Positions 25,966 through 34,473 of a DNA stretch of 64,000 bases are shown piece by piece (positions within the stretch are counted from its first letter, which is position 1; the number at the start of each line of letters is the position of its first letter). The translations under genes and the position numbers were made by a program. Under the pieces are notes generated by a model, which saw nothing but the letters and a program-made list of their open reading frames with translations, made no database searches and was not told the origin of the DNA. This DNA comes from an uncultured Caryophanales bacterium (lineage in GTDB: Bacteria > Bacillota_I > Bacilli_A > RFN20 > CAG-826), in NCBI GenBank assembly GCA_946409515.1, contig CAMJWS010000003.1, forward strand, positions 162,215 through 226,214. The letters are read 5' to 3'.

Positions 25966-27142
25966 AATTGTCAAAGTATCCTTGGATTAAGACAACTGGT
26001 GTACCTTTATCACCAGAACCACTTGTTAAGTCACATAAAGAACCTAATAAGTCAGTGATTTGTCTTGGGGTTGTACCTTCGCTAGCCATCTTACCAACGA
26101 GGTCTTTTTCTTTAGCTTTGATATCTTCTTTAATCGCATCAGCGAGTTCTTTACCTTTTAAACCCTTATAAGCATTATCCGCTAAATATTTGAGTTTTAA
26201 TTCGTTTGGTGTACCTTTTAAGCCCACTGTGTGGAATGGAGAAACAACTGGGTCTGCTAATTCCCAAATCTTTCCTTGTGGATCTTTAAATGCACCATCA
26301 CCGTACACCATGACTTCAAAGTGTTTGCCAGTCTTTTCTAATAAGTCAGCTTGAACACCTTCCACGAGAGATTGACCATCTCTTGGAAATAATTTCACGG
26401 TTTCTTCTGTGGCTTTATTTGTGCCTAATAAGCCATATTTTTCGTTATAACCGGAACCATTAACTGGTGCGGTTAAAATATCATCAAGGGCTAAAACTAA
26501 TTCAGCACCTTTATCTTTTAATAAACGTTTTGTGGCAAATCTTGTGTGAATATCACATGTTAAGATTTTCTTTGTATAATTTAAAATCGCTTCAGCACGG
26601 TTAGCGAAGATAATAACGGCTTCCGCACCTTGTTCTTCGATTAATTTCTTATAGTAATCAACATAATCAACACCAGTGAATTCGTGCACTCTATAACCGA
26701 ATAATTCACGATATTTTTCTAATGTTAAGACGTCGCTGTATGGGTTAATACCAGCTTCGTAAACTTGATCCGCGGTAATTAAAGCATTACCAACTTCATC
26801 ACTTGGGTAAGAAAGCATTAAGTAGACTTTCTTGACACCACGGGCGATACCTTTAAGTAAAATCGCAAATCTATTTCTACTTAAAATAGGAAAAATGACC
26901 GCTACTTCGTCGCCACCGGTTTTCTTTCTAACATCGTCAGCAATATTGTCGACAGAGGCGTAATTGCCTTGGCAACGGGCGACGATACTTTCGGTGATTG
27001 CGACAACATCGCGATCATGGAATTTGAATCCTTCATTTTCTGAGGCTTTTAAAACTGATTCGACAACAATCTCTCTTAAGTTGTCACCAGTTTTGAGGAC
27101 AGGGAGTCTCACCCCTCTAGATGTCACACCAACACATCTCAT
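25952..27142 (-). CDS. CofE-like (coenzyme F420-0:L-glutamate ligase family) protein
   Basis: The ATG at 27142 with GGAG 9 bases upstream gives 396 residues. The N-terminal part shows the CofE pattern (LPVLKTGDNLREIV, then DRDVVAITESIVARCQGNY), and the conserved DPVVSPFHTVG lies near residue 300. CofE adds glutamate to F420 precursors in a GTP-dependent reaction. Bacilli of this kind are not known to make F420 and none of its other genes is seen here, so the real acceptor is probably a different molecule. The gene sits between an FAD oxidoreductase (19 bases upstream) and DUF1846 (14-base overlap). Confidence 0.8.
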   Translation of the reverse strand: MRCVGVTSRGVRLPVLKTGDNLREIVVESVLKASENEGFKFHDRDVVAITESIVARCQGNYASVDNIADDVRKKTGGDEVAVIFPILSRNRFAILLKGIARGVKKVYLMLSYPSDEVGNALITADQVYEAGINPYSDVLTLEKYRELFGYRVHEFTGVDYVDYYKKLIEEQGAEAVIIFANRAEAILNYTKKILTCDIHTRFATKRLLKDKGAELVLALDDILTAPVNGSGYNEKYGLLGTNKATEETVKLFPRDGQSLVEGVQADLLEKTGKHFEVMVYGDGAFKDPQGKIWELADPVVSPFHTVGLKGTPNELKLKYLADNAYKGLKGKELADAIKEDIKAKEKDLVGKMASEGTTPRQITDLLGSLCDLTSGSGDKGTPVVLIQGYFDNYADE

Positions 27143-27161
27143 AATTTGTTTCTCCTTTTTT

Positions 27162-28583
27162 CTATTTAGCACCCTTCTTTTCTAGGATGTTTCTAGCTAC
27201 ATAGACGCCACAGGCTCCCGCTTGGGCTAAGCCACGGGTGAGACCCGCACCATCACCACCAACGTAGAGGTTTTTAATATCTTTAACTTCAAGTTTGTTA
27301 TCAATTTCTGGGTGGGCGCTATAGTATTTAGCTTCAACGCCGTATAAAAGTGTGTGTTCAGTAGCGATACCTGGAGTGATGTGGTCTAAGACTTGAATCA
27401 TTTCGATAATCGCCTGCATGGTTTTTTGTGGTAAGCATAAGGCTAAGTCACCTGGCACTGCTTCTTTAAGAGTTGGTCTAACGAAGCCTTCATTAATACG
27501 CTTAACTGTACTACGTCTTCCTTGTTTGATGTCACCAAAACGTTGGACTAAAACAGAACCACACGCTAATTGGTTGGCTAAGGATGAGACTTTTAATGCA
27601 TATTCATTTGGTTTTTTGAATGGTTCTTCAAAATGGTGTGTAACTAATAAAGCAAAGTTTGTATTTTCACTAGATAAAGATGGGTCGTTATAGGAGTGAC
27701 CATTAACATTCACGACACCTTGGTAGTTTTCCATAACGACGTGACCACCTGGGTTAGAACAAAATGTTCTTACTGTGCTACCAGTGGAGGCTTTATAAAT
27801 AAACTTACCTTCATATAAGTTTTTGTTAATTTCTTCCATGACCATGTTTGGACATTCGACACGAACACCAATATCAACTTGGTTTTGGGTCATTTCGACA
27901 TTTAATTTTTCAAATAAGTTAGTGAGCCATTGGCTACCTTCACGACCGACAGCAAGTAAAACATAATCCGCATCGATTCTTTCATCGTCTGCTAAAATAA
28001 CACCTTTTACTTGTCCTTCTTCCACGACAATATCTTTCACAGTTGTGGAGAATCTAGTGTCAATCTTCTTTTCTAAATCTAAATATATTCTTGTTAAGAT
28101 TTTTAAGTTTTCTTCTGTGCCTAAGTGTCTGACCTTGCTATGTAATAATTTAAGGCCGACAGACATGGCTTTCTTTTCAATATCTCTAACTTCTTTAGTG
28201 TATGGATCAGTAATAACTGGAGTAGCGCCATAATTAAGATTGATTTGGTCGACATAATCGATCAATTTCATAAGTTCATCACGATCAATATAATCTTGTA
28301 ACCAACCACCAAATTCAGAGGTAATGTTAAATTTACCATCAGAATACGCACCAGCCCCACCAAAGCCATTAGTGATGGAACAAGCTGGGAAGCATTCTTG
28401 ATAGCCTTTAATATTTCTTGGACATTTTGTTAATTTGTGTTCTAAAACTGGACAATGTCTCTTTTCGATAGAGAGGCCCTTATCTATAAGGAGTACTTTT
28501 AATTTTGGGTTTTTGTTGACTAATTCGTAGGCACAAAAATATCCACTTGGGCCCGCTCCAACAATCACGACATCGTATTTCAT
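27162..28583 (-). CDS. FAD-dependent oxidoreductase (COG2509 type)
   Basis: The 473-residue flavoprotein has an N-terminal Rossmann motif GAGPSGYFCAYEL (about 9-21), a middle stretch ITNGFGGAGAYSDGKFN typical of COG2509 dehydrogenases, and the C-terminal FAD-binding segment YVGGDGAGLTRGLAQAGACG. Two cysteine pairs (HCPVLEHKLTKC, ECFPAC) near 45-70 may bind a metal or be redox active. The substrate is unknown. It is the first gene of the operon with the CofE-like and DUF1846 genes; a TATAAT box lies about 55 bases upstream and GGAG 8 bases upstream. Confidence 0.85.
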   Translation of the reverse strand: MKYDVVIVGAGPSGYFCAYELVNKNPKLKVLLIDKGLSIEKRHCPVLEHKLTKCPRNIKGYQECFPACSITNGFGGAGAYSDGKFNITSEFGGWLQDYIDRDELMKLIDYVDQINLNYGATPVITDPYTKEVRDIEKKAMSVGLKLLHSKVRHLGTEENLKILTRIYLDLEKKIDTRFSTTVKDIVVEEGQVKGVILADDERIDADYVLLAVGREGSQWLTNLFEKLNVEMTQNQVDIGVRVECPNMVMEEINKNLYEGKFIYKASTGSTVRTFCSNPGGHVVMENYQGVVNVNGHSYNDPSLSSENTNFALLVTHHFEEPFKKPNEYALKVSSLANQLACGSVLVQRFGDIKQGRRSTVKRINEGFVRPTLKEAVPGDLALCLPQKTMQAIIEMIQVLDHITPGIATEHTLLYGVEAKYYSAHPEIDNKLEVKDIKNLYVGGDGAGLTRGLAQAGACGVYVARNILEKKGAK

Positions 28584-28636
28584 AAGGTATCTCCTTTAAG
28601 TCTTTTCCACAAAGAAAAAACACTATTTAAGTATAG

Positions 28637-28642
28637 ATTATA
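28637..28642 (-). promoter_or_regulatory. Probable -10 box of the oxidoreductase operon
   Basis: On the minus strand this reads TATAAT, 54 bases before the start codon. No convincing -35 box is visible at 16-18 bases upstream. Confidence 0.4.
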
Positions 28643-28736
28643 CACGCGTGATTGTTAATATATTTTTAATGATTTTAAACGTAAAGAAAACCTTACACAA
28701 ATAGATGTAGTTTAAACGATTTTTGTTACGTATATA

Positions 28737-29978
28737 TTAGTCTTCTTTGGTGAAATCGAAATAGTCTAAGACATCTAGATCATTTGTTATTTTTTCTACA
28801 ACACCTTTGGCCACAAGGTTCCTGCCCTCATACAATTCGAACATTGTTCCTTTCGCTAAGATATTTGGAGCTTTTTCATAGTTTAAAAATCTCAAATAAC
28901 CACGAGTTGTATAATCGCTTGTTTTCTCATAGTTATAGCAGATTATTGACCAAGCACAACCGTTAAATGTCTTTTGCCCTTTTATTCCAATAAGAGGAGC
29001 GTATTTGTTATTTTCCATTGGGACGGGTCCTTTTCTTCCACCCTTTTCAGGAGTGGCCCAAACCAGGGTAGCCTCATACACTACGAAGTCTGTTCCAAGC
29101 AAGCCGCGACCAATGTGTTCCCACTCTTCATATTCATCTTCTAATATGCTTTTGTTAGAGAAAGCATCGACCACAAAAGCATAGCTTAAAAATTTTTTAT
29201 AATCAGAATTGAGATTATTTTTTATAACCTTAAGTAAGTATTTTTTGACTTCAGACGGATTCATTTCCATCATCATTATTGCAGCGCAAAGTGATTGATC
29301 TTCTTTTTTATAGTTTCCTTCAATAAATGAAATAAGATCATTAAAACTGCCTAATGGCAGCTTATAAAAACCATCTTCTGGACCATAACCATAGTCAAAC
29401 ATCGGATGTTTAATCCATTCGGAGTTATCTTTTTTACTGAAATATCTACCATCCCTTTCAACAAGTCCAAAATTTTCCGGAGTGGTTTTATCGTGTTTGT
29501 AACTCATCATGAACTTTTTGTTTTTAGGTAACGTTTTTAATTCGTTGAAAAATTGTGAGCCCATAAAGTAGTCATGGATTTCCGCAATTAATCTATTATT
29601 GTCCTTTCGGCGTATGACCGTATGAATAGCATAATATTTCTTAAAAGAATCGGGATATCCCATTCGATATCCCGCTCGATGCGCACGTGATTCATCGATA
29701 GCGATAACGTTATCTCTTTCGTATTTTTTCGTAAAAAAGAAGTGTCTAATCTTAAACTCTTCATCATTAAAGCTTATTTTCCAAAGCACATAGCCGAGCC
29801 AGACAATAAAAAACGCAAGCCAGAAAACAATAGAACCAATGATAACAATAGTTCTTTCTAAATCATTTCTATATTTAGCAGTGAATAAAATTAAAACAAT
29901 AAAAGGGATTGCAAGTAATAAATAAATACCCCAAATAATTTTAATGTTTTTATTTTTCTTAATAACGTTATATTTCAT
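28737..29978 (-). CDS. Membrane protein with PH-like segment, unknown function
   Basis: The 413-residue protein has two N-terminal membrane helices (about 13-35 and 44-66), then a cytoplasmic region starting with WKISFNDEEFKIRHFF, which resembles a bacterial PH-type domain. The rest is soluble and charged. The C-terminal part (about 310-400) has a beta-rich pattern with FNGCAWSIICYNY and TMFELYEGRNLVAKGVVE, reminiscent of an EF-Tu-like beta-barrel. I cannot assign a family or function. It stands alone between the oxidoreductase operon and prs. Confidence 0.65.
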   Translation of the reverse strand: MKYNVIKKNKNIKIIWGIYLLLAIPFIVLILFTAKYRNDLERTIVIIGSIVFWLAFFIVWLGYVLWKISFNDEEFKIRHFFFTKKYERDNVIAIDESRAHRAGYRMGYPDSFKKYYAIHTVIRRKDNNRLIAEIHDYFMGSQFFNELKTLPKNKKFMMSYKHDKTTPENFGLVERDGRYFSKKDNSEWIKHPMFDYGYGPEDGFYKLPLGSFNDLISFIEGNYKKEDQSLCAAIMMMEMNPSEVKKYLLKVIKNNLNSDYKKFLSYAFVVDAFSNKSILEDEYEEWEHIGRGLLGTDFVVYEATLVWATPEKGGRKGPVPMENNKYAPLIGIKGQKTFNGCAWSIICYNYEKTSDYTTRGYLRFLNYEKAPNILAKGTMFELYEGRNLVAKGVVEKITNDLDVLDYFDFTKED

Positions 29979-30041
29979 AAATAATCACTCTATTGAATAA
30001 TAGCAAATAACATGTGATATTCTCAATATTTTTCAAAGAAA

Positions 30042-30065
30042 AAGACCGGATTTTACTCCGGTCTT
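30042..30065 (-). terminator. Terminator of the uracil permease-upp-prs operon
   Basis: The 9-bp stem AAGACCGGA / TCCGGTCTT with a 6-base loop is followed on the minus strand by TTTTTC. It lies 20 bases past the prs stop. Confidence 0.9.
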
Positions 30066-30085
30066 ATATATCTTATTTATATTGA

Positions 30086-31015
30086 TTAGAAGTTCTCGTT
30101 GATATATTTAGCGATGATTGGCGATAAGGAGACGATAGAAACAACGTCTTCTTCTTGTGGAATAGAATCACTAATAGCGATATCTAAGATGCCACATCTA
30201 TATAATTTCGCGAGAGCATTCTTGGAAAAGATACCATGGCAAGCGCAGATTAAGATACCTCTAGCTTCGTTTTTGAGAAGTTCTTTACTCGCGGCAATAA
30301 TTGTGCCACCAGTATCGATGATATCATCAATCATTAAACAGTACTTGTCCACGACTGATTCGCCTTTGATGTTAGTAATTACAGCCTTATTTGGTTCAGG
30401 ACGGTATTTATTTAACACCGCGATTGGTAAATCGCCTAAATCTTTAGATAAATGTTTCGCTCTTTCGAGGCCACCCTTGTCTGGAGAAACAATGACAACG
30501 TCCTCGAGTTTAACTTTTAATGTCTTTAAGCGTTTACGGTAATAATCAGCGAACACAGAGGAAGAATATAATTCCACTGCTTCCATATTTTCGAAGAATG
30601 GTTGCATTGAACCACTGTGGTAATCGACTGATACAACTCTATTGCAGCCGGCTTCTCTTAAGCAATTAGCGACTAATTTCGCACTAATTGGATCGCCGAA
30701 GTCAATTGTTCTATCTTGTCTCACATATCCGAAATATGGGATGATCGCGGTAATGGTTTTAGCTTCACCTCTCTTAAGAGCATCGATGAAGATTAATAAT
30801 TCCATTAATTTGTCGTTAACTGGGTTACAGGTTGAATGAATAACAATACAATCCTTACCTCTTACGTCTACGTTTGGTCTGGTAAAAATTTCATTATCTG
30901 CGAATCTTCTACAGATAGCGGGTGATTTTTCCACACCGAGTTCTTCACACACCTTATTTGCGAGTTCTTCGCAGGTGGTTAAAGAAAATACTAGTACTTG
31001 TTCTTTATTTGTCAT
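30086..31015 (-). CDS. prs: Ribose-phosphate diphosphokinase (PRPP synthetase)
   Basis: The 309-residue enzyme makes PRPP from ribose 5-phosphate and ATP, the shared substrate of all the phosphoribosyltransferases in this window. The PRPP-binding loop CLMIDDIIDTGGT (about 218-230), the ATP-site segment YFGYVRQDR (YARQDR in most homologues), SVDYHSGSMQPFF and SPDKGG are all recognisable. It is more divergent than typical bacterial Prs, so a second copy elsewhere is possible. It is the third gene after the uracil permease and upp, 55 bases downstream of upp, and is followed by a strong terminator. Confidence 0.92.
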   Translation of the reverse strand: MTNKEQVLVFSLTTCEELANKVCEELGVEKSPAICRRFADNEIFTRPNVDVRGKDCIVIHSTCNPVNDKLMELLIFIDALKRGEAKTITAIIPYFGYVRQDRTIDFGDPISAKLVANCLREAGCNRVVSVDYHSGSMQPFFENMEAVELYSSSVFADYYRKRLKTLKVKLEDVVIVSPDKGGLERAKHLSKDLGDLPIAVLNKYRPEPNKAVITNIKGESVVDKYCLMIDDIIDTGGTIIAASKELLKNEARGILICACHGIFSKNALAKLYRCGILDIAISDSIPQEEDVVSIVSLSPIIAKYINENF

Positions 31016-31070
31016 GTCTTCTTTCCCTCTTTCAACTGAAAGGAATTTCTACTGATCAATAAGTTGATAA

Positions 31071-31745
31071 TTAAATAATAGGTCTATCTTCTGTTGTACC
31101 GTTTGTGGTGCCGAATGTTCTATCACCACAGTCACCTAAGCCTGGGCAGATATAAGCATTTTCGTTTAAGCAACGGTCAAGGGTGCCAATATAAACTGGA
31201 ATATCTGGGTATTTCTTCACAAATGCTTCCACACCTTCTGGTGCAGCAATGATGCAAACAAAGGTAATCTTTTTTGCACCATGCTTTCTAAGCATACCCA
31301 CCGCATCAATAGCGGAGCCGCCTGTAGCGAGCATTGGGTCAACTAAGTAGACATCTTTTTCGGAAATATCCGCAGGTAATTTGCAGTAATATTCCACTGG
31401 TTTTTTAGTGACTTCATCACGGTATAAACCAATGTGACCGCATGTACAACCTGGAAGTAAATCAAGCATACCATCCGCCATACCTAATCCAGCACGGAGA
31501 ATTGGTACAAAGCAAAGAGATTTTCTTTTGACAACTGGTTGTGTTGTTTTTTCAATTGGTGTTTCAATTTCCACCATTTGAGTTTCAGCGTTTCTTAATG
31601 CTTCATATCCTTCCAAAACGGATATTTCTTTAACGAGCATTTTGAATTCACTGGTCTTAGTTGTCTTATCTCTAAGTTTTGTGATTTTGTGCTTGATCAA
31701 TGGATGGTCAAGAATATGGACTGTTGGATAATTTTCAAAAGCCAT
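31071..31745 (-). CDS. upp: Uracil phosphoribosyltransferase
   Basis: The 224-residue enzyme converts uracil and PRPP to UMP. It shows FVPILRAGLGMADGM, the PRPP loop VDPMLATGGSAIDA (about 136-149), and the C-terminal uracil-binding segment ICPGLGDCGDRTFGT. The protein is about 15 residues longer than usual at the C-terminus. It follows the uracil permease by 15 bases and precedes prs, giving a compact uptake, PRPP supply and capture unit. Confidence 0.97.
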   Translation of the reverse strand: MAFENYPTVHILDHPLIKHKITKLRDKTTKTSEFKMLVKEISVLEGYEALRNAETQMVEIETPIEKTTQPVVKRKSLCFVPILRAGLGMADGMLDLLPGCTCGHIGLYRDEVTKKPVEYYCKLPADISEKDVYLVDPMLATGGSAIDAVGMLRKHGAKKITFVCIIAAPEGVEAFVKKYPDIPVYIGTLDRCLNENAYICPGLGDCGDRTFGTTNGTTEDRPII

Positions 31746-31760
31746 TATCTATTCCTCAAC

Positions 31761-33263
31761 TTATTCCGCTTTTGCTTGTTCTGGAGCATTGTTTTCTCTG
31801 TTCTTTCTTCCGATACGAACAACGAGGTTGACGAGGATGCCGAGAATCAAAGCGCAAGCCACTGCGGTAAGGGTAACTTTACCAATAGTAAGTGTTAAGC
31901 CACCGATACCTGCAATAAGTATAACACTAACAACGAATAGATTTCTATTATCACCTAAATCGGAACCTTGAATCATCTTTAAGCCGGAGACAGCGATGAA
32001 GCCGTATAAGGCGATACATACACCACCCATGACACAGCTTGGGATTGTGGCCAAGAAGGTTGAGAATGGAGCAACGAAGGCTAAGACGATAGCCATTAAA
32101 GCGGTAACGAAGATTGTTCTGATAGAAGCATTGCCAGAGATAGCGACTGTACCAACGGATTCACCGTATGTGGTATTTGGGCAGCCACCGAAGAAGGCGC
32201 CAGCCATGGAACCAACACCATCACCAAGTAATGTTCTGTGTAAGCCTGGTTCTTTTAAGAGGTCTCTACCAATAATGGAACTTAAGTTCTTGTGGTCAGC
32301 AATGTGTTCAGCAAAGACAACGAATGCGACTGGAACATAGGCAACAGCAATGGTGCCTAAGTAAGCGAAGAATTCACCAGCATTGCTGAAATCTTTAAAG
32401 CTCTTGAAAGCTTCAACGAATGTGAATGTTGGTAACCATTCCATATGAGCGAATTTACCAAAATCGATAACTTTTAATGCATCATTATTAGCAGCAAAGC
32501 CAATACCTGTGAAGATAGCGGCAACAGCATAGCCCGCTAAGATACCAATGATGAATGGAATCATCTTTAAGAATTTCTTACCGTAAACAGAAACCACGAT
32601 TGTGGTGAATAATGTCACTAAGCCACAAACTAAAGCAATCCACATGTTTGTGGAAACGACTGAGCCATTGTATTGGATGTATTGTAAGCCGTTTGGTAAA
32701 TCTGTTGTGGAAACAACGCTTAATTCAGCAATTTCTTTAGCTTGACCAATTGGGTCGAAAATATTAGAAAGAACTGCTGGAACAAAGTGTGAACCTTTTA
32801 ATAAGTCACCGACAGCGTTACCAGCTAAAGATAAACCGATAATTGCAACTGTTGGACCAATGACAACTGCAGGCATAAGTTTTGTAATCCAATTTGTGCC
32901 CGCAAATTTAACAGCGATCGCAAGAACGACATAAACTAAACCAGCTAAGAGAGCACCCATGATGAGGCCTAAGAAACCAGCGGCTGCACTGATTGCACCA
33001 CCGAAAGCGGCACTCATTGAACCAAGGAAGGCGAATGAACTACCTAAGAAAACTGGTGATTTGAATTTTGTGAATAATAAGTAAACCAATGTACCAACAC
33101 CAGCACCGAATAAGGCTGCTGCTGGGGACATGCCATGACCAATAATTGCTGGAACAGCGATTGTCGCAGCAAGAATGGCTAATAATTGTTGTAATGCAAA
33201 GACAACTGTTTTACCCCAACTTGGCTTGTCTTCTACATTGTAGATTAAGTTTGTATTTGCCAT
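31761..33263 (-). CDS. Uracil permease (NCS2 family)
   Basis: The ATG at 33263 with AAAGGAG 9 bases upstream gives 500 residues with about 12-14 membrane helices. NCS2 landmarks are ALQQLLAILAATIAVP near the start, VFLGSSFAFLGSM, the VVFAEHIADHK segment with its conserved Glu, and a GGCPNTTYGES motif carrying the substrate-site Asn-Thr. Co-transcription with upp makes uracil the likely substrate. The C-terminal tail is hydrophilic. Expression is probably set by a leader with a terminator just upstream. Confidence 0.93.
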   Translation of the reverse strand: MANTNLIYNVEDKPSWGKTVVFALQQLLAILAATIAVPAIIGHGMSPAAALFGAGVGTLVYLLFTKFKSPVFLGSSFAFLGSMSAAFGGAISAAAGFLGLIMGALLAGLVYVVLAIAVKFAGTNWITKLMPAVVIGPTVAIIGLSLAGNAVGDLLKGSHFVPAVLSNIFDPIGQAKEIAELSVVSTTDLPNGLQYIQYNGSVVSTNMWIALVCGLVTLFTTIVVSVYGKKFLKMIPFIIGILAGYAVAAIFTGIGFAANNDALKVIDFGKFAHMEWLPTFTFVEAFKSFKDFSNAGEFFAYLGTIAVAYVPVAFVVFAEHIADHKNLSSIIGRDLLKEPGLHRTLLGDGVGSMAGAFFGGCPNTTYGESVGTVAISGNASIRTIFVTALMAIVLAFVAPFSTFLATIPSCVMGGVCIALYGFIAVSGLKMIQGSDLGDNRNLFVVSVILIAGIGGLTLTIGKVTLTAVACALILGILVNLVVRIGRKNRENNAPEQAKAE

Positions 33264-33282
33264 AACGTTTCTCCTTTCGCGC

Positions 33283-33310
33283 AAAAAAAATCACCCGACG
33301 ACAGGGGTGA
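33283..33310 (-). terminator. Attenuator terminator in the uracil permease leader
   Basis: On the minus strand TCACCC / GGGTGA with an 8-base loop is followed by T8, only about 20 bases before the start codon and upstream of the ribosome site. Because it lies between promoter and gene, it must be conditional. Confidence 0.75.
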
Positions 33311-33418
33311 CTACAAACAGATAAGAATAGCGAATGGGGAGGAAAAATTAGGGAAGAAACCCCCTAATGCAGCGGGGATCTTACACTTTCTAATTCGTTT
33401 CTCCATAGCAATCCTTTG
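33311..33418 (-). promoter_or_regulatory. Regulatory leader of the uracil permease-upp-prs operon, type unknown
   Basis: The leader upstream of the attenuator includes a CCCC / GGGG hairpin (about 33360-33377). The 3' G run (AGGGG) could instead pair with the CCCCT of the terminator stem and act as an antiterminator. The PyrR-binding consensus and known purine, xanthine or PRPP riboswitch cores were looked for and not found. Confidence 0.5.
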
Positions 33419-33424
33419 CCTAAA

Positions 33425-33452
33425 ACTTTATCACATACGTATATCATTGCAA
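33425..33452 (-). promoter_or_regulatory. Promoter of the uracil permease operon
   Basis: On the minus strand TTGCAA (33452-33447) and TAAAGT (33430-33425) are separated by 16 bases. This places the transcription start near 33418 and makes a leader of about 155 bases. Confidence 0.6.
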
Positions 33453-33535
33453 ACACTTTTTTTGGATTTTTTCTAAGATAAAACATAATCACGTTTTTGT
33501 CATAATATTGGCATGAAATTTCTTACTGTCATACA

Positions 33536-33564
33536 TTGAGAAAAGCACTGCTCTGACATATAAT
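33536..33564 (+). promoter_or_regulatory. apt promoter
   Basis: TTGAGA and a perfect TATAAT are separated by 17 bases, with the apt start 34 bases further on. It diverges from the uracil permease promoter. Confidence 0.75.
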
Positions 33565-33597
33565 AAAGTTTGTCGTTTTTCAAGAGGTAGCACCATT

Positions 33598-34149
33598 ATG
33601 ACCAAAAAAGAACAAGTCATTTCATTATCCAAAAAACATATTAAGGATGTTCCTGGTTTTCCTAAACCAGGCATTATTTTCAAAGATATCGTTCCAGTAT
33701 TTGAAGATCCAGAATATCTCCAACTAGTGTTCGATGTCATGGTCGAAGAATTAAAAGAAAACAATATTCAATTTGATAAAATCGTTTGCCCAGAAGCCCG
33801 TGGTTTCTTATTTGGTCCAACTCTTGGTTTGTTAACTAAGAAGGGTGTTGTGATGGCGAGAAAACCTGGCAAATTACCAAGACCAGGAAACTGCGTTTCT
33901 TATAACTTAGAATATGGCACCGCTACTCTTGTGATTAGTGAAGATTCTATTAAACCAGGTGATCGCGTTTTAGTGGTTGATGACTTATTAGCCACAGGTG
34001 GTTCTGCGAAAGCTTTATGTGAACTTGTTGAAAGAAGTGGCGCCTCGGTTGCAGGTGTGATGTTCTATATCGAACTTACCCCACTCAAAGGCCGTGAATT
34101 ATTAAAGAAATATCCAGTCATTTCCATCGTTCCAGTTGAAGCTTATTAG
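33598..34149 (+). CDS. apt: Adenine phosphoribosyltransferase
   Basis: The 183-residue enzyme makes AMP from adenine and PRPP. It has the N-terminal APRT pattern DVPGFPKPGIIFKDI, the ARGFLFGPTL segment, the base-contact stretch RKPGKLPRP, and the PRPP loop VLVVDDLLATGGSA (about 123-136). Length matches the family. A moderate AAGAGG ribosome site precedes the ATG. It has its own promoter and a strong terminator, so it is monocistronic. Confidence 0.96.
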   Translation: MTKKEQVISLSKKHIKDVPGFPKPGIIFKDIVPVFEDPEYLQLVFDVMVEELKENNIQFDKIVCPEARGFLFGPTLGLLTKKGVVMARKPGKLPRPGNCVSYNLEYGTATLVISEDSIKPGDRVLVVDDLLATGGSAKALCELVERSGASVAGVMFYIELTPLKGRELLKKYPVISIVPVEAY

Positions 34150-34164
34150 GAATTGTTCATACAC

Positions 34165-34210
34165 GTCGCACGATAAATCTTTAATTTATTAAAACTCGTG
34201 CGACTTTTTT
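34165..34210 (+). terminator. apt terminator
   Basis: The 9-bp perfect stem GTCGCACGA / TCGTGCGAC is followed by T6, 15 bases past the apt stop. Confidence 0.93.
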
Positions 34211-34233
34211 GTGAAAATTTATCTTTTTAAGGG

Positions 34234-34263
34234 TTTACAACTGTCATTTTGTGAATATACAAT
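34234..34263 (+). promoter_or_regulatory. Promoter of the nucleoside importer operon
   Basis: TTTACA at 34234-34239 and TACAAT at 34258-34263 are separated by 18 bases; an overlapping TATACA would give 16. It stands 30 bases before the riboswitch. A GTCAAAG / CTTTGAC hairpin (34270-34292) lies between promoter and riboswitch. Confidence 0.6.
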
Positions 34264-34292
34264 AATGGCGTCAAAGGAAAACAAACTTTGAC

Positions 34293-34355
34293 TTCGTATA
34301 ATTCCCTAATTGGTGGGTTGTCTCTACGCTACACCGTATAATGTAGCACTACGAA
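34293..34355 (+). ncRNA. Guanine-class purine riboswitch
   Basis: The three-way junction is clear: P1 TTCGTA / TACGAA, the conserved TATAAT on entry, P2 CCC / GGG with an L2 holding GG, J2/3 ending TCTCTAC, P3 GCTACA / TGTAGC with L3 beginning CCG, and exit ACTAC. The base that pairs with the ligand is C (ACTAC), which indicates guanine or hypoxanthine rather than adenine. The J2/3 U seen in guanine types is kept, which argues against a deoxyguanosine variant. A terminator follows, so ligand binding most likely switches transcription off. Confidence 0.92.
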
Positions 34356-34411
34356 TCAAATCCGTTTGCGAAATAATCGTTCGTATGTTTCGCCGTTGAT
34401 TTAAAGTAGAG

Positions 34412-34441
34412 GCTTCCAATTATAGGAAGCTCATTTTTATT
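34412..34441 (+). terminator. Riboswitch-controlled terminator
   Basis: GAGGCTTCC / GGAAGCTC, with one bulged G, is followed by ATTTTTATTTTTT, just before the ribosome site of the binding-protein gene. Between the aptamer and this stem a nested hairpin (ATCAA...TTGAT enclosing GCGAAA...TTTCGC) may act in switching. Confidence 0.8.
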
Positions 34442-34473
34442 TTTTAGAAGATTTAAGGAGGAGAAAAACAAAA

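Noticed and set aside
33311..33418. PyrR-binding site or purine riboswitch in the uracil permease leader
   Set aside because: The PyrR hexaloop consensus and the TATAAT/CCG/ACTA purine core are both missing, so the leader is reported as type unknown.
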